NCBI GenBank assembly: GCA_937132175.1
Contig: CAKZNU010000067.1
Span: 1 to 7,819 of the forward strand
Direction: 5' to 3'
From: an uncultured euryarchaeote
GTDB taxonomy: Archaea > Nanohalarchaeota > Nanosalinia > Nanosalinales > Nanosalinaceae
DNA length: 7,819 nt
The position numbers and the translations under genes are program-made. Below the pieces are notes generated by a model. That model made no database searches. It had not been told where the DNA came from and saw only the letters and a program-made list of their open reading frames with translations. Positions within the stretch are counted from its first letter, which is position 1, and each line of letters opens with the position of its first letter. This document shows positions 1-6,313 of the stretch, one piece after another.

Positions 1-769
1 CTTCAGGCTTCTGTGTAGGGACGTATCTTGTATCTATACCTATCTTGACCTCTCCCGGGACGCTGTTGTACGTATCGGTTGAGTCTATCTTCGTGACTTC
101 GAAGGACGGAGTTGGCAGATCACCGGAGTAGCTGTGACCGGGCTCAAACGAGTTCAGTCTTTCGAGGGCCTCGGGGAGCTCTTCCATAACGTTGAGCTCT
201 GCCAGCTGTGCTCTCGAGGCATGTATTCCTTCGCCCCGAAGTCTGACGTTCAGCCACAGTACGCCACGGACACCTACCTGGACGTTGAGATCAGTAGGCT
301 CGCCCACCAGAGCATAGTCGAACTCTTCCTCCGAGTCATTGATGAGAGCTTCTGTACCTCTGTTTCCCCCTATCTCTTCGTCGCCGGTAGCCATCAGTGT
401 TGCCCTGCCATCGAAGTCTTCGTCCCTGTGGAGATCTATCAGGGTCTTTATCTGGGCTGCGACCGCTCCCTTCATATCTGTCGCTCCTCGGCCGTAGAGC
501 CTGCCGTCCTCGATTACAGGATTGAACGGGTCTGTGACAGACCACTGTCCCTCAGGCTCTACAACGTCTAGGTGCCCGCTGAGACAGATATGAGGTTTTC
601 CGTCTCCCGTAGAAGCTGTCAGGCTGTATACTCCGTCGACCTCATGTATCTCCGAGGCTATTCCGTGTTCCGCCAGAAGCCCTTTCACGTACTCGAATAC
701 GGAAGGTTCCTCTACAGGAGATAAAGTCTTGAATCCTACAAGCTCCTTTGCAATTTCACCGGTCTTCAT
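1..769 (-). CDS. M20-family metallohydrolase, ArgE/DapE type (3' end beyond window)
   Basis: This is a zinc-dependent amidohydrolase of the ArgE/DapE/ACY1 group, which removes acyl groups from amino acids or cleaves small peptides in the cytoplasm. 256 codons are visible, and the reading frame runs off the left edge without a stop. The M20 landmarks appear in order: SGHLDVV with metal ligand H66 and D68; GRGATDMKG with bridging D98; GDEEIGG with catalytic E131 and metal ligand E132; VGEPT with E157; H183 in the dimerisation-domain motif GIHAS; and a NSVPGE...IDTR segment near 235-248. The last metal histidine would lie in the missing part. The ATG at 767-769 follows GAGGGTGA and a TTTAAA box. 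The family is clear. The substrate is not: acetylornithine, succinyl-diaminopimelate, LysW-lysine or a dipeptide are all possible. It has no operon partner in the window. Confidence 0.9.
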   Translation of the reverse strand, partial: MKTGEIAKELVGFKTLSPVEEPSVFEYVKGLLAEHGIASEIHEVDGVYSLTASTGDGKPHICLSGHLDVVEPEGQWSVTDPFNPVIEDGRLYGRGATDMKGAVAAQIKTLIDLHRDEDFDGRATLMATGDEEIGGNRGTEALINDSEEEFDYALVGEPTDLNVQVGVRGVLWLNVRLRGEGIHASRAQLAELNVMEELPEALERLNSFEPGHSYSGDLPTPSFEVTKIDSTDTYNSVPGEVKIGIDTRYVPTQKPE

Positions 770-773
770 GGTT

Positions 774-807
774 TCACCCTCTCTACTTGGTTTCCGAGAC
801 GTTTAAA
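774..807 (-). promoter_or_regulatory. Promoter and ribosome site of the M20 hydrolase gene
   Basis: On the minus strand a TTTAAA box (802-807) lies about 33 bases before the ATG. A GAGGGTGA stretch, complementary to the archaeal 16S 3' end, sits three bases before the ATG. With the usual 25-27 base spacing from TATA to start site, transcription would begin near 778-780 and leave a leader of roughly 10 bases. The box and ribosome site are seen; the start site is inferred. No T-tract terminator for the upstream gene is visible between 770 and 860. Confidence 0.55.
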
Positions 808-860
808 CCCGGTGATGGGATGGCTGGAGTCTCTTATCTCCGTGTCCGAAGCAGGCATCA

Positions 861-2549
861 TCACTCCGCCACCGCCTTCTGGTCGTAGCTTTGCTCTGGG
901 TCAAGCTGTGCCTCTACATATTCCGCCATTTCCTCGGCGTATCCAGGAGCCATCTCCTCGGCGGTTTCCATGACCTCTTCGTCGTAGAGATCCTCGAATA
1001 CATCTCTCCAGAATTCGTCGTTTCCGTAGTCCGGAACAGTCTCTGGATCTGAAGGGTCTATGCCGTAGGATTCCAGGGTTTCAACTATCTTGTCTCCGTG
1101 TGGCATCAGTGCGGCCTTTGCAAGTGCGACGCTGGGCTCCGACCCGTAGTTCTGTCTGGAGTTTCTGAACTCGAAGGCGCCTATGTCGAACTTTGGCCTC
1201 ACGTCATGGTGAATGCCCGGGAGGTGTGCACCAGCCAGGTTCTCCATATGGTACTGTCTGGCTTCTTCCTCGTCCATATCGGAGAGATTTATAGTTCCCT
1301 TGACGGTCTTTTGGTTGCCGTCTTCGTCGGATACGATCTTCGAGAAACTTACCTCTCCGTCCTCTATGAACTCTTTCGGAGTCTTCGGACCTTCTGGATC
1401 TACGGCAAGGAGCTTATATTCCTCGTGGTCGTACTCTTCAGGTTCGCCCTCTATCTCGACGTACTCCTCGTCGGGGGGAGATATCCAGACCATGTTATGC
1501 TGGGACATGTAATGGTCTACCATGCCTTCGAGGCTGTCCTCACTTTCCTGAACCTGCTGTATCATCTCCCACGGGGTACCCATCCTGTCTCGAGGGTTCT
1601 CGTCTACATCTTCTCTGGTCGTGACATGTTGTTCATGTGTCCTTCCCCAGTACCATTCGTTGACGTTGGTGTGACGGTCCTCACCTTGTGCAGAAACGTT
1701 CGAGGTCAGTGTATCAAAGGCGCCTTCAAGCACTACCCGGTAAGGCATTTCCTCCCCTACTTTCCGGTCTACGTCAAGCTCTCCGTTATCGCTCCACAGA
1801 CCTGAGGTGAGCTGTGTAGATCCTCCAAACATGTTTTCGAGAACCTGGAGGCCAAATATAGTTCTTACATAGTCGACGTAGTACTTTACCGAAGTGAAGA
1901 GATCACCGGCTTCCTCTGCAAACTCTCGGGCGTCTTCTCTGGATTTGTCTTCCCATTCGCCTCGCCCTACCGCTTCCTCTGGAACTTCTTCCGGGTTCCT
2001 GAACTGTCTGGTGAGTCCCTGTTCTGCGAACCCGAGGTCTTTGTTTTCGGCAAGATACTTTGCGGCTCCTGACTTGAAGCTTGTCAGGATATCAAGCAAG
2101 GTACCGAACTCTCCGTTTCTACCCACTTCCATGGCTCCGGAGTCATTTTCCAGTTGGCCTCCAAGATCCCAGTCTGTTGTAGGTGTATCCACCAAGCCTT
2201 CCTCGCCTTCCAGACTGAGTTCTACCGGTCTTTTCTCGCCGTGGCCATCTTCCTTGACCTCATCAAGCTCGAATCTGAACTCTTGTCCGTAACCGTCTAC
2301 GTTTTCCTCCAGCTCGCCCTCGATGCTTTCCCAGAGTCCCTCGCTGATGACGTCTTGGTACCCGGGAGCCTGCGGCATTACGCCATCTTCGTCGACGATC
2401 GGTGTCTCACTCTCTACACCCATCACCGTGGGCCCAGAGTTCTCCCGGAAGTTTTCCCGGAACTGCTCCGTTGCAGTATCGAGAACCTCATCGTAGTCCA
2501 GACCTGGGCTCGAGCCCTGTGAGTTGTCCTGGTTGGACGATACGCTCAC
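861..2549 (-). CDS. Large acidic protein, probable divergent GCS2/YbdK-like carboxylate-amine ligase
   Basis: This 562-residue, strongly acidic protein has no signal peptide and no membrane segment. Two stretches resemble the glutamate-cysteine ligase 2 / carboxylate-amine ligase family (glutamine-synthetase-like fold). One is GVESETPIVDEDG at 44-56, which looks like the N-terminal GxExE Mg/ATP strand. The other is HHDVRPKFDIGAFEFR at 447-462, which matches the YbdK pattern HWDIRP....GT.EVR almost position by position. The Glu-Thr-Glu triad and the R-P/G/E-R spacing are kept. The middle is unlike the family: the usual GTHPF and HVHVG histidine motifs are not recognisable, and the protein is longer than the usual 370-450 residues. 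It may form a gamma-glutamyl or other amide bond, perhaps a thiol or compatible-solute product, but the substrate is unknown. The start is GTG with a perfect ACCTCCT-complementary ribosome site seven bases upstream. The gene is transcribed divergently from psmB. It is certainly coding; the family is moderately sure and the function unproven. Confidence 0.6.
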   Translation of the reverse strand: MSVSSNQDNSQGSSPGLDYDEVLDTATEQFRENFRENSGPTVMGVESETPIVDEDGVMPQAPGYQDVISEGLWESIEGELEENVDGYGQEFRFELDEVKEDGHGEKRPVELSLEGEEGLVDTPTTDWDLGGQLENDSGAMEVGRNGEFGTLLDILTSFKSGAAKYLAENKDLGFAEQGLTRQFRNPEEVPEEAVGRGEWEDKSREDAREFAEEAGDLFTSVKYYVDYVRTIFGLQVLENMFGGSTQLTSGLWSDNGELDVDRKVGEEMPYRVVLEGAFDTLTSNVSAQGEDRHTNVNEWYWGRTHEQHVTTREDVDENPRDRMGTPWEMIQQVQESEDSLEGMVDHYMSQHNMVWISPPDEEYVEIEGEPEEYDHEEYKLLAVDPEGPKTPKEFIEDGEVSFSKIVSDEDGNQKTVKGTINLSDMDEEEARQYHMENLAGAHLPGIHHDVRPKFDIGAFEFRNSRQNYGSEPSVALAKAALMPHGDKIVETLESYGIDPSDPETVPDYGNDEFWRDVFEDLYDEEVMETAEEMAPGYAEEMAEYVEAQLDPEQSYDQKAVAE

Positions 2550-2556
2550 TGAGAAG

Positions 2557-2563
2557 ACCTCCT
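2557..2563 (-). promoter_or_regulatory. Strong Shine-Dalgarno site fixing a GTG start
   Basis: On the minus strand AGGAGGT lies seven bases before the GTG at 2547-2549. It is the strongest ribosome site in the window and decides the non-ATG start of the GCS2-like gene. Confidence 0.8.
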
Positions 2564-2624
2564 GTTAGAAAATTTGTTGAAGTTTTTACTGTATCTGTTT
2601 ACAGCTGTGTTAGCTGCATTGTAG

Positions 2625-2670
2625 AACGCATCCACCCTTCTCAAGGCGGCATCCAATAAAACGTCCACCC
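2625..2670. repeat. Imperfect direct repeat in the divergent promoter region
   Basis: AACGCATCCACCC (2625-2637) is echoed by AAACGTCCACCC (2659-2670), with a third partial copy GGCATCCAAT (2648-2657) between them. The two longer copies are about 33 bases apart, roughly three helical turns. This is the spacing expected of paired operator half-sites, but the copies are imperfect and may be chance. No protein is known to bind here. Confidence 0.25.
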
Positions 2671-2712
2671 GTTGTTGGAGTATTCGTCATGTCCTGGTTA
2701 TGAAACAAAACC

Positions 2713-2753
2713 TATTTAAATGGGTACGGGAATGCTTCCGGTCATATTTAAAT
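2713..2753. promoter_or_regulatory. Pair of symmetric TATTTAAAT boxes, candidate divergent promoters
   Basis: TATTTAAAT (2713-2721) and ATATTTAAAT (2744-2753) are near-palindromic TATA boxes about 32 bases apart, so each could be read in either direction. The right-hand box would start psmB transcription near 2775-2780, leaving a leader of about 40 bases. The left-hand box could serve the minus-strand gene, with a long leader of about 140 bases, or act as a second psmB promoter. The boxes are seen; direction and use are inferred. Confidence 0.45.
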
Positions 2754-2786
2754 GTAGAGATTACATACTGTAGCAAGAGTCTTGTG

Positions 2787-2811
2787 TTTAAACAGGCTTC
2801 TCCGGAAGTGA
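2787..2811 (+). promoter_or_regulatory. Proximal TTTAAA box and GTGAT ribosome site before psmB
   Basis: TTTAAA (2787-2792) is centred 28 bases before the psmB ATG, the spacing expected for a leaderless archaeal transcript. GGAAGTGAT (2803-2811) lies between box and ATG and could pair with the 16S 3' end if transcription starts further upstream. psmB may therefore have two start modes, one leaderless and one with a leader from the upstream box. Confidence 0.4.
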
Positions 2812-2817
2812 TATACT

Positions 2818-3465
2818 ATGCAGAATAAACAGGTTTCAGACAATCAGGAAATGGATGAGCTAAAGACAGGAACCACAACCCTAGGACTAACGACGGAAGA
2901 AGGTGTAATCCTTGCGGCCGATAAAAGAGCTTCAATCGGAAGGATGACGGCCTCGAAGTTCGCGAAGAAGGTCTACCGGCTGGACGACAGGATAGGCCTG
3001 ACAATCGCAGGCAGCGTAGGTGATGCCCAGAAGATCGTAAGAACCATGCGTTCCCAGCTCAAGATGAAGAAGCTTGAGACCCAAGAGCTATCTGTCCGGG
3101 GCGCAGGGACACTGCTGGCAAACATCCTGCACGGAAGCAAGATGATGCCGTACATGAACCAGTTCGTCCTTGGCGGACTTGAAGACGGCGAAGGCGTACT
3201 TTACGATCTTGACCCGGCTGGAGGCCTCATGAAGCATGAACGTTTCACCGCCACAGGATCCGGAAGCCAGATGGCTTACGGAGTCCTCGAGGACAACTAC
3301 GAGACAGGTCTTGACCACGGAGATGCAAAGGATCTTGCCGTAAACGCTGTACAGGCAGCGATTGAGCGAGATACTGCATCAGGCAACGGAATAATGGTTG
3401 CTGAGATAACTGAGGACGGATACGAAGTTCTGGAGGACAGAGAGATTGAGTCAAGCCTGGAGTAG
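2818..3465 (+). CDS. psmB: Proteasome beta subunit (20S core, catalytic)
   Basis: This is the catalytic beta subunit of the archaeal 20S proteasome. It assembles with alpha rings into a barrel that degrades unfolded proteins in the cytoplasm, normally fed by PAN or Cdc48-type ATPases. The 215-residue precursor has an 18-residue propeptide ending KTG, and self-cleavage would expose Thr19 (mature Thr1) in GTTTLG. The other catalytic-site residues are present: Asp35 (position 17, Glu in Thermoplasma), Lys51 (Lys33) in KFAKK, the SGS turn in TGSGSQMAYG, and Asp in RDTASG (position 166). The enzyme therefore looks active. The ATG at 2818 has a GTGAT ribosome site. An ATG at codon 12 would leave a seven-residue propeptide and cannot be excluded. 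The gene leads an apparent operon with fttA 34 bases downstream, an arrangement also remembered from Methanothermobacter. Confidence 0.97.
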   Translation: MQNKQVSDNQEMDELKTGTTTLGLTTEEGVILAADKRASIGRMTASKFAKKVYRLDDRIGLTIAGSVGDAQKIVRTMRSQLKMKKLETQELSVRGAGTLLANILHGSKMMPYMNQFVLGGLEDGEGVLYDLDPAGGLMKHERFTATGSGSQMAYGVLEDNYETGLDHGDAKDLAVNAVQAAIERDTASGNGIMVAEITEDGYEVLEDREIESSLE

Positions 3466-3480
3466 TCCAGGCATCTTTTT
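3455..3480 (+). terminator. Hairpin with T-tract spanning the psmB stop codon (terminator or attenuator)
   Basis: GCCTGGA (3455-3461) and TCCAGGC (3466-3472) pair perfectly over seven base pairs around the four-base loop GTAG, which contains the psmB stop codon TAG. The stem is followed three bases later by TTTTT and, after CC, by TTT. This resembles a bacterial-type intrinsic terminator, and archaeal polymerase also stops at U-tracts. It lies between psmB and fttA, so it would reduce rather than end transcription of the downstream gene if fttA has no promoter of its own. The structure is seen; activity is inferred. Confidence 0.5.
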
Positions 3481-3499
3481 CCTTTGAAATGGTGATTCT

Positions 3500-5374
3500 A
3501 TGGATGACCTAGAAGACGTACGGGATATGTTGCCACCGGAGGCAAACGTCGACGAAATAAGATACGAGGCTTCCAACATAATAGTATATACAAACAGCAA
3601 GGAGTTTTTCCTTGATAACTCGGATGCTGTACAGGAGATCGTAAGTGAACTGAAGAAAAGGGTCGAGGTCCGACCGTCCTCCAAGCTGTTCAAGAGACCG
3701 GAAGTAGCAAAAGACGCCCTGAAGGAAGAGATTGGGGAAGATGCCTTTGATGAGGTAATCTTTCAGCCCTCTCTTGGAAAGATGCTTCTGCGTGTAGAGA
3801 AGCCAGGAGAAGTCATCGGTAAAGGCGGGGACCGGTTACACGAGATAAAGAGAAAAACCCTATGGAGTCCACAGGTAGAGAGGGTTCCTGCGATAGAGTC
3901 GAAGGTGGTCAACCGGGCTAGGGAACTGACTGTAGAGGATCCGGAGTTTCGCAGAGAGTTCTTGGATGACGTTGGAAAGAAGATAAGGCTGAACAAGTCG
4001 GTCGGAGAGGAGTGGATACGTGTCTCCGCCCTTGGAGGCTGCCGTCAGGTTGGCAGAAGCTGCTTCCTGATACAGACGGAGGAATCCAACGTTTTGCTGG
4101 ACGCAGGAATAAATCCTTCCGCAGAGTCAGGGGAGCCGGAGAACTTTCCTTACCTGAACGCTCCGGAGCTTGATCTCCAGCAGCTTGATGCCGTGGTTCT
4201 GAGCCATGCACATATGGATCACTGTGGCATGATACCTTACCTGTACAAGATGGGGTATGATGGACCTCTTTACTGCACTGAGCCGACCAGAGACCTGATG
4301 ATTATGCTTACACTTGACTACATCGGTCTTGCGCACTCGGAGAAGGCGAAGGCACCGTATGACTCCTCACATATCAAGAAGGCTGTAAAACGTACTATTA
4401 CACCGGAGTACGGAGAGGTAACTGACATTACTCCGGACATGAGACTTACCCTGAAAAACGCCGGACATATCATAGGTTCTTCACTGGTACACGTACACGT
4501 TGGAGAGGGACTGCACAACCTGCTTTATACCGGTGACTACAACTACGACTCGACCGAGATGCTGCGTGAGGCAGATACTGACTTCCGCAGGGTAGAGACC
4601 ATGATAACCGAGTCCACGTACGGCGGCAGAGACTCGGAACAACAACCCAGAAAGGAGGCGAACAAGAAGTTCCTCTCGAAGGTTAAACAGACACTGAACA
4701 AGGGCGGAAAGGTGATCGTACCTGTATTCGCCGTCGGGAGAAGCCAGGAGGTACTGGGGCTTCTGGCCGATGAGATGGAAAGAGATTACTTCGATTACCC
4801 GGTATACATCGACGGCATGATAAAGGATGTCAACGCGTTGCATACAGCTTATCCCGAGTTCCTCTCGAACAAGGTCCAGAAAAAGGTTTTCCAGGAGGAT
4901 AACTCTCCGTTCCTGCAGGAGAACGTAGAGACCATAGGAAGCCACAGGGAAAGGGAGGAGGTCTATGATTCCGGTCCATCCATAATCTTGACGACCTCGG
5001 GAAGCCTTACCGGCGGCCCGGTTCTGTCCTATCTGGAGAATATGGCGGAAAACGAACGCAACACCATGATTTTCGTTGGATACCAGTTCGAGGGAAGCCT
5101 GGGAAGAAAGATACAGGAAGGTGTGGAAAACGTCGAGATAAACGGGAAGAACGTTGATATAGAGCTGGATACCCATACCGTATCGGGCTTTTCGGCTCAC
5201 AGCGACAGACAACAGATTATCAACTTCTCTAAGAACCTGCGGTCTACACCGAACAGGATTCTGTGCAACCATGGGGAGAAAAGCAGCTGCTTCTCACTCG
5301 CATCTTCGCTCCATAAGATACTGGATATAAACACGAGTGCACCGAAGAACCTTGAGTCAATAAGGCTGAACTAG
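3500..5374 (+). CDS. fttA: Transcription termination ribonuclease FttA (aCPSF1), KH-MBL-beta-CASP
   Basis: This is the archaeal CPSF73-like nuclease that cleaves nascent RNA at U-rich 3' ends and ends transcription. At 624 residues it is close to the family's usual size of about 635. Residues 1-60 form the first KH-like domain, and 65-145 the second, with an intact VIGKGG loop at 105-110. The metallo-beta-lactamase domain begins near 172 and carries SHAHMDH (235-241), the AGH histidine 323 and TGDYNYD with Asp346. The beta-CASP insert has Glu371 (motif A, TEST), PVFAVGRSQE at 408-417, His567 in SGFSAHSD (motif B) and His591 in CNHGE (motif C). All metal ligands are present, so an active dimeric nuclease is expected. 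GGTGAT lies three bases before the ATG. It follows psmB, with a hairpin and U-tract between them, and is separated by one base from the next gene. Confidence 0.96.
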   Translation: MDDLEDVRDMLPPEANVDEIRYEASNIIVYTNSKEFFLDNSDAVQEIVSELKKRVEVRPSSKLFKRPEVAKDALKEEIGEDAFDEVIFQPSLGKMLLRVEKPGEVIGKGGDRLHEIKRKTLWSPQVERVPAIESKVVNRARELTVEDPEFRREFLDDVGKKIRLNKSVGEEWIRVSALGGCRQVGRSCFLIQTEESNVLLDAGINPSAESGEPENFPYLNAPELDLQQLDAVVLSHAHMDHCGMIPYLYKMGYDGPLYCTEPTRDLMIMLTLDYIGLAHSEKAKAPYDSSHIKKAVKRTITPEYGEVTDITPDMRLTLKNAGHIIGSSLVHVHVGEGLHNLLYTGDYNYDSTEMLREADTDFRRVETMITESTYGGRDSEQQPRKEANKKFLSKVKQTLNKGGKVIVPVFAVGRSQEVLGLLADEMERDYFDYPVYIDGMIKDVNALHTAYPEFLSNKVQKKVFQEDNSPFLQENVETIGSHREREEVYDSGPSIILTTSGSLTGGPVLSYLENMAENERNTMIFVGYQFEGSLGRKIQEGVENVEINGKNVDIELDTHTVSGFSAHSDRQQIINFSKNLRSTPNRILCNHGEKSSCFSLASSLHKILDINTSAPKNLESIRLN

Positions 5375-5375
5375 A

Positions 5376-5639
5376 ATGGTATACGAGGTCAAGTGTGACA
5401 ACTGTGGGAAGATCATAGACTTTGGCTCAAGAAAGCCTGAGAACGACCTCTCAAAGGATTCGAACTTGCCTGAAAACGCAGTAGAGTTCGATGGGAGTAC
5501 ATACTGCCGTGAATGCGTCCAGAAACTGATACGTTTCGGTGCCGGAGATATACAGTCAAGACTGGATTATCTTATGGATAAGATGAACGAGGCTTTGGAG
5601 GCTCTAGGTATACCAAGTCCAGGACCGGAAGAAAGGTGA
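5376..5639 (+). CDS. Small four-cysteine (putative zinc-binding) protein, fttA operon
   Basis: I do not recognise this 87-residue protein. It has CDNC at 7-10 and CREC at 44-47, two CxxC knuckles 33 residues apart that could hold one zinc ion as a zinc ribbon or treble clef. The second sits in a DGSTYCREC context that recalls LIM-like or haloarchaeal small zinc-finger proteins. Residues 58-77 look like an amphipathic helix, and the tail is rich in Pro and Glu. Only one base separates it from the fttA stop and its own ribosome site is weak, so translation is probably coupled to fttA. This suggests a partner or regulator of the nuclease, but that is inference from position. The stop codon directly abuts the last base of convergent sepF. 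Confidence 0.8.
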   Translation: MVYEVKCDNCGKIIDFGSRKPENDLSKDSNLPENAVEFDGSTYCRECVQKLIRFGAGDIQSRLDYLMDKMNEALEALGIPSPGPEER

Positions 5640-6005
5640 TTACACCGGGCTGCCGTTTTTTGCACTTCTTTCGATCTCTCCGTAAGACGGACACGCAATT
5701 ATCCAGTGTTCATCTACACCTGCCATGTCACCGTCTACAGCCTTTACAGTCTTTTTCAGCCTCTTCACCGCCCTCTTCAGGTTCGTCATGTCTGTGCTTT
5801 TGAGAGGGCCTATATTGATCCAGACAATCATATCGTTTCTGAGGTGTTCCTGCACCGCCTCTACGTCATCGTATTCCTGCAGGGTCTCAGCCTTGATGAC
5901 TACGTCGCTTGCTCCCTCCTGAACCTCTGCGTCAAGTTCAACAAACTCGTCTTCTGTAGACTCCATTTCATCATCCTCGCTGTTTCCCAGGAAATCAAAT
6001 GCCAT
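5640..6005 (-). CDS. sepF: Archaeal cell-division protein SepF
   Basis: SepF anchors FtsZ to the membrane at the division site; in archaea it replaces FtsA-type anchors. The 121-residue protein starts MAFDFLG, a short form of the hydrophobic N-terminal membrane-targeting segment. An acidic linker (about residues 9-30) follows, then the SepF core from 33 to about 107: VVIKAETLQEYDDV, the VWINIGPLKSTD strand-loop, a basic helix LKRAVKRLKKTV (76-87) and DGDMAGVDEHWIIACPS (91-107), whose glycines form the dimer interface. GAGGT lies about eight bases before the ATG. The gene sits just downstream of UPF0147 but has its own TATA box in the 53-base gap. It is convergent with the fttA operon with no intergenic bases at all. 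Confidence 0.88.
   Translation of the reverse strand: MAFDFLGNSEDDEMESTEDEFVELDAEVQEGASDVVIKAETLQEYDDVEAVQEHLRNDMIVWINIGPLKSTDMTNLKRAVKRLKKTVKAVDGDMAGVDEHWIIACPSYGEIERSAKNGSPV
5647..5661 (+). terminator. T-tract downstream of the psmB-fttA operon, inside sepF
   Basis: About 16 bases after the stop of the four-cysteine gene the plus strand reads CGG GCTG CCG followed by TTTTTT (5656-5661). The T-tract alone is a plausible archaeal intrinsic terminator; the three-base-pair stem adds little. It lies wholly within the 3' codons of sepF, where it reads AAAAAC for Lys-Asn, so plus-strand transcripts would run antisense into sepF before stopping. Confidence 0.4.
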
Positions 6006-6012
6006 GTTTAAT

Positions 6013-6051
6013 ACCTCTTAGTGAATCATTCATTCCGTACGTTTTTATATG
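6013..6051 (-). promoter_or_regulatory. sepF promoter with TATATAAAAA-type box and palindrome
   Basis: The minus strand reads ACATATAAAAAC, with the TATA box at about 6042-6050, followed by the six-base palindrome CGTACG (6036-6041), the palindrome TGAATCATTCA (6022-6032) and the ribosome site AGAGGT (6013-6018). A start site 25-27 bases from the box falls near 6020-6022, at the edge of the palindrome. This is the best-formed TATA box in the window and implies that sepF can be transcribed separately from the superoperon. The elements are seen; regulation is inferred. Confidence 0.6.
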
Positions 6052-6058
6052 TTTGGCG

Positions 6059-6307
6059 TTAACCGTCGAGAGACTCGACTTTGGACGCAAGGTTCCATAT
6101 CTCGGTTCTCGTGTGCTGCTTGATGTTGGGATCATTACTGACTTCGTCAAGCTTGGATGAGGCAGTATTCACACGTACAGAGATATCCTTGTCCTCTTTC
6201 TGTAGAACGTCTGCGGCCTCTTCAATCATTTCCGAGACGTTAGAGGGTACGTTTCCCTGAGTAGCCAGGTCTCTCATCTGCTTTACGACAGGTCCAACGG
6301 ACGTCAT
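6059..6307 (-). CDS. UPF0147 family protein
   Basis: This is an 82-residue helical protein of the archaeal UPF0147 family, whose function is unknown. Family hallmarks are the NVPSNVSEMIEEAADVL segment (about 19-35), DISVRVNTASSKLDEVSNDPN (41-61, especially the xDExSNDPN core) and HTRTEIWNLASKVE near the C-terminus. It closes the superoperon: its ATG is six bases after the pfdB stop, and the pfdB stop codon lies inside its GGTGAGGT ribosome site, so the two are probably translationally coupled. The conserved company of prefoldin, RNA polymerase and ribosome genes suggests a role in protein or RNA biogenesis, but no activity is known to me. Confidence 0.9.
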   Translation of the reverse strand: MTSVGPVVKQMRDLATQGNVPSNVSEMIEEAADVLQKEDKDISVRVNTASSKLDEVSNDPNIKQHTRTEIWNLASKVESLDG

Positions 6308-6313
6308 GGAACC

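Noticed and set aside
134..571. A 145-codon plus-strand frame at the left edge
   Set aside because: The minus strand here encodes an M20 hydrolase with all expected motifs in order, so the plus frame is a shadow.
1098..1805. A 235-codon open frame on the plus strand
   Set aside because: It is antisense to the GCS2-like gene, rich in Leu, Val, Tyr and Cys unlike the acidic neighbours, and has no ribosome site. The opposite strand carries the strong ribosome site and the family motifs.
2560..2817. A small RNA or tRNA gene in the largest intergenic gap
   Set aside because: I see no cloverleaf, no convincing C/D or K-turn box set and no strong stem followed by a T-tract. The region is explained by promoter elements.
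4481..5272. A 263-codon open frame on the minus strand inside fttA
   Set aside because: It is wholly antisense to a gene with intact motifs throughout, has none of the acidic composition of the real proteins, no ribosome site and no recognisable family. It is best explained as a codon-bias shadow.
2818..5374. The psmB-fttA pairing as a new system
   Set aside because: The proteasome beta gene next to the aCPSF1/FttA gene is, from memory, also found in Methanothermobacter (MTH1202-MTH1203), so the pairing itself is conserved archaeal gene order. Only the hairpin between them is kept as a finding.
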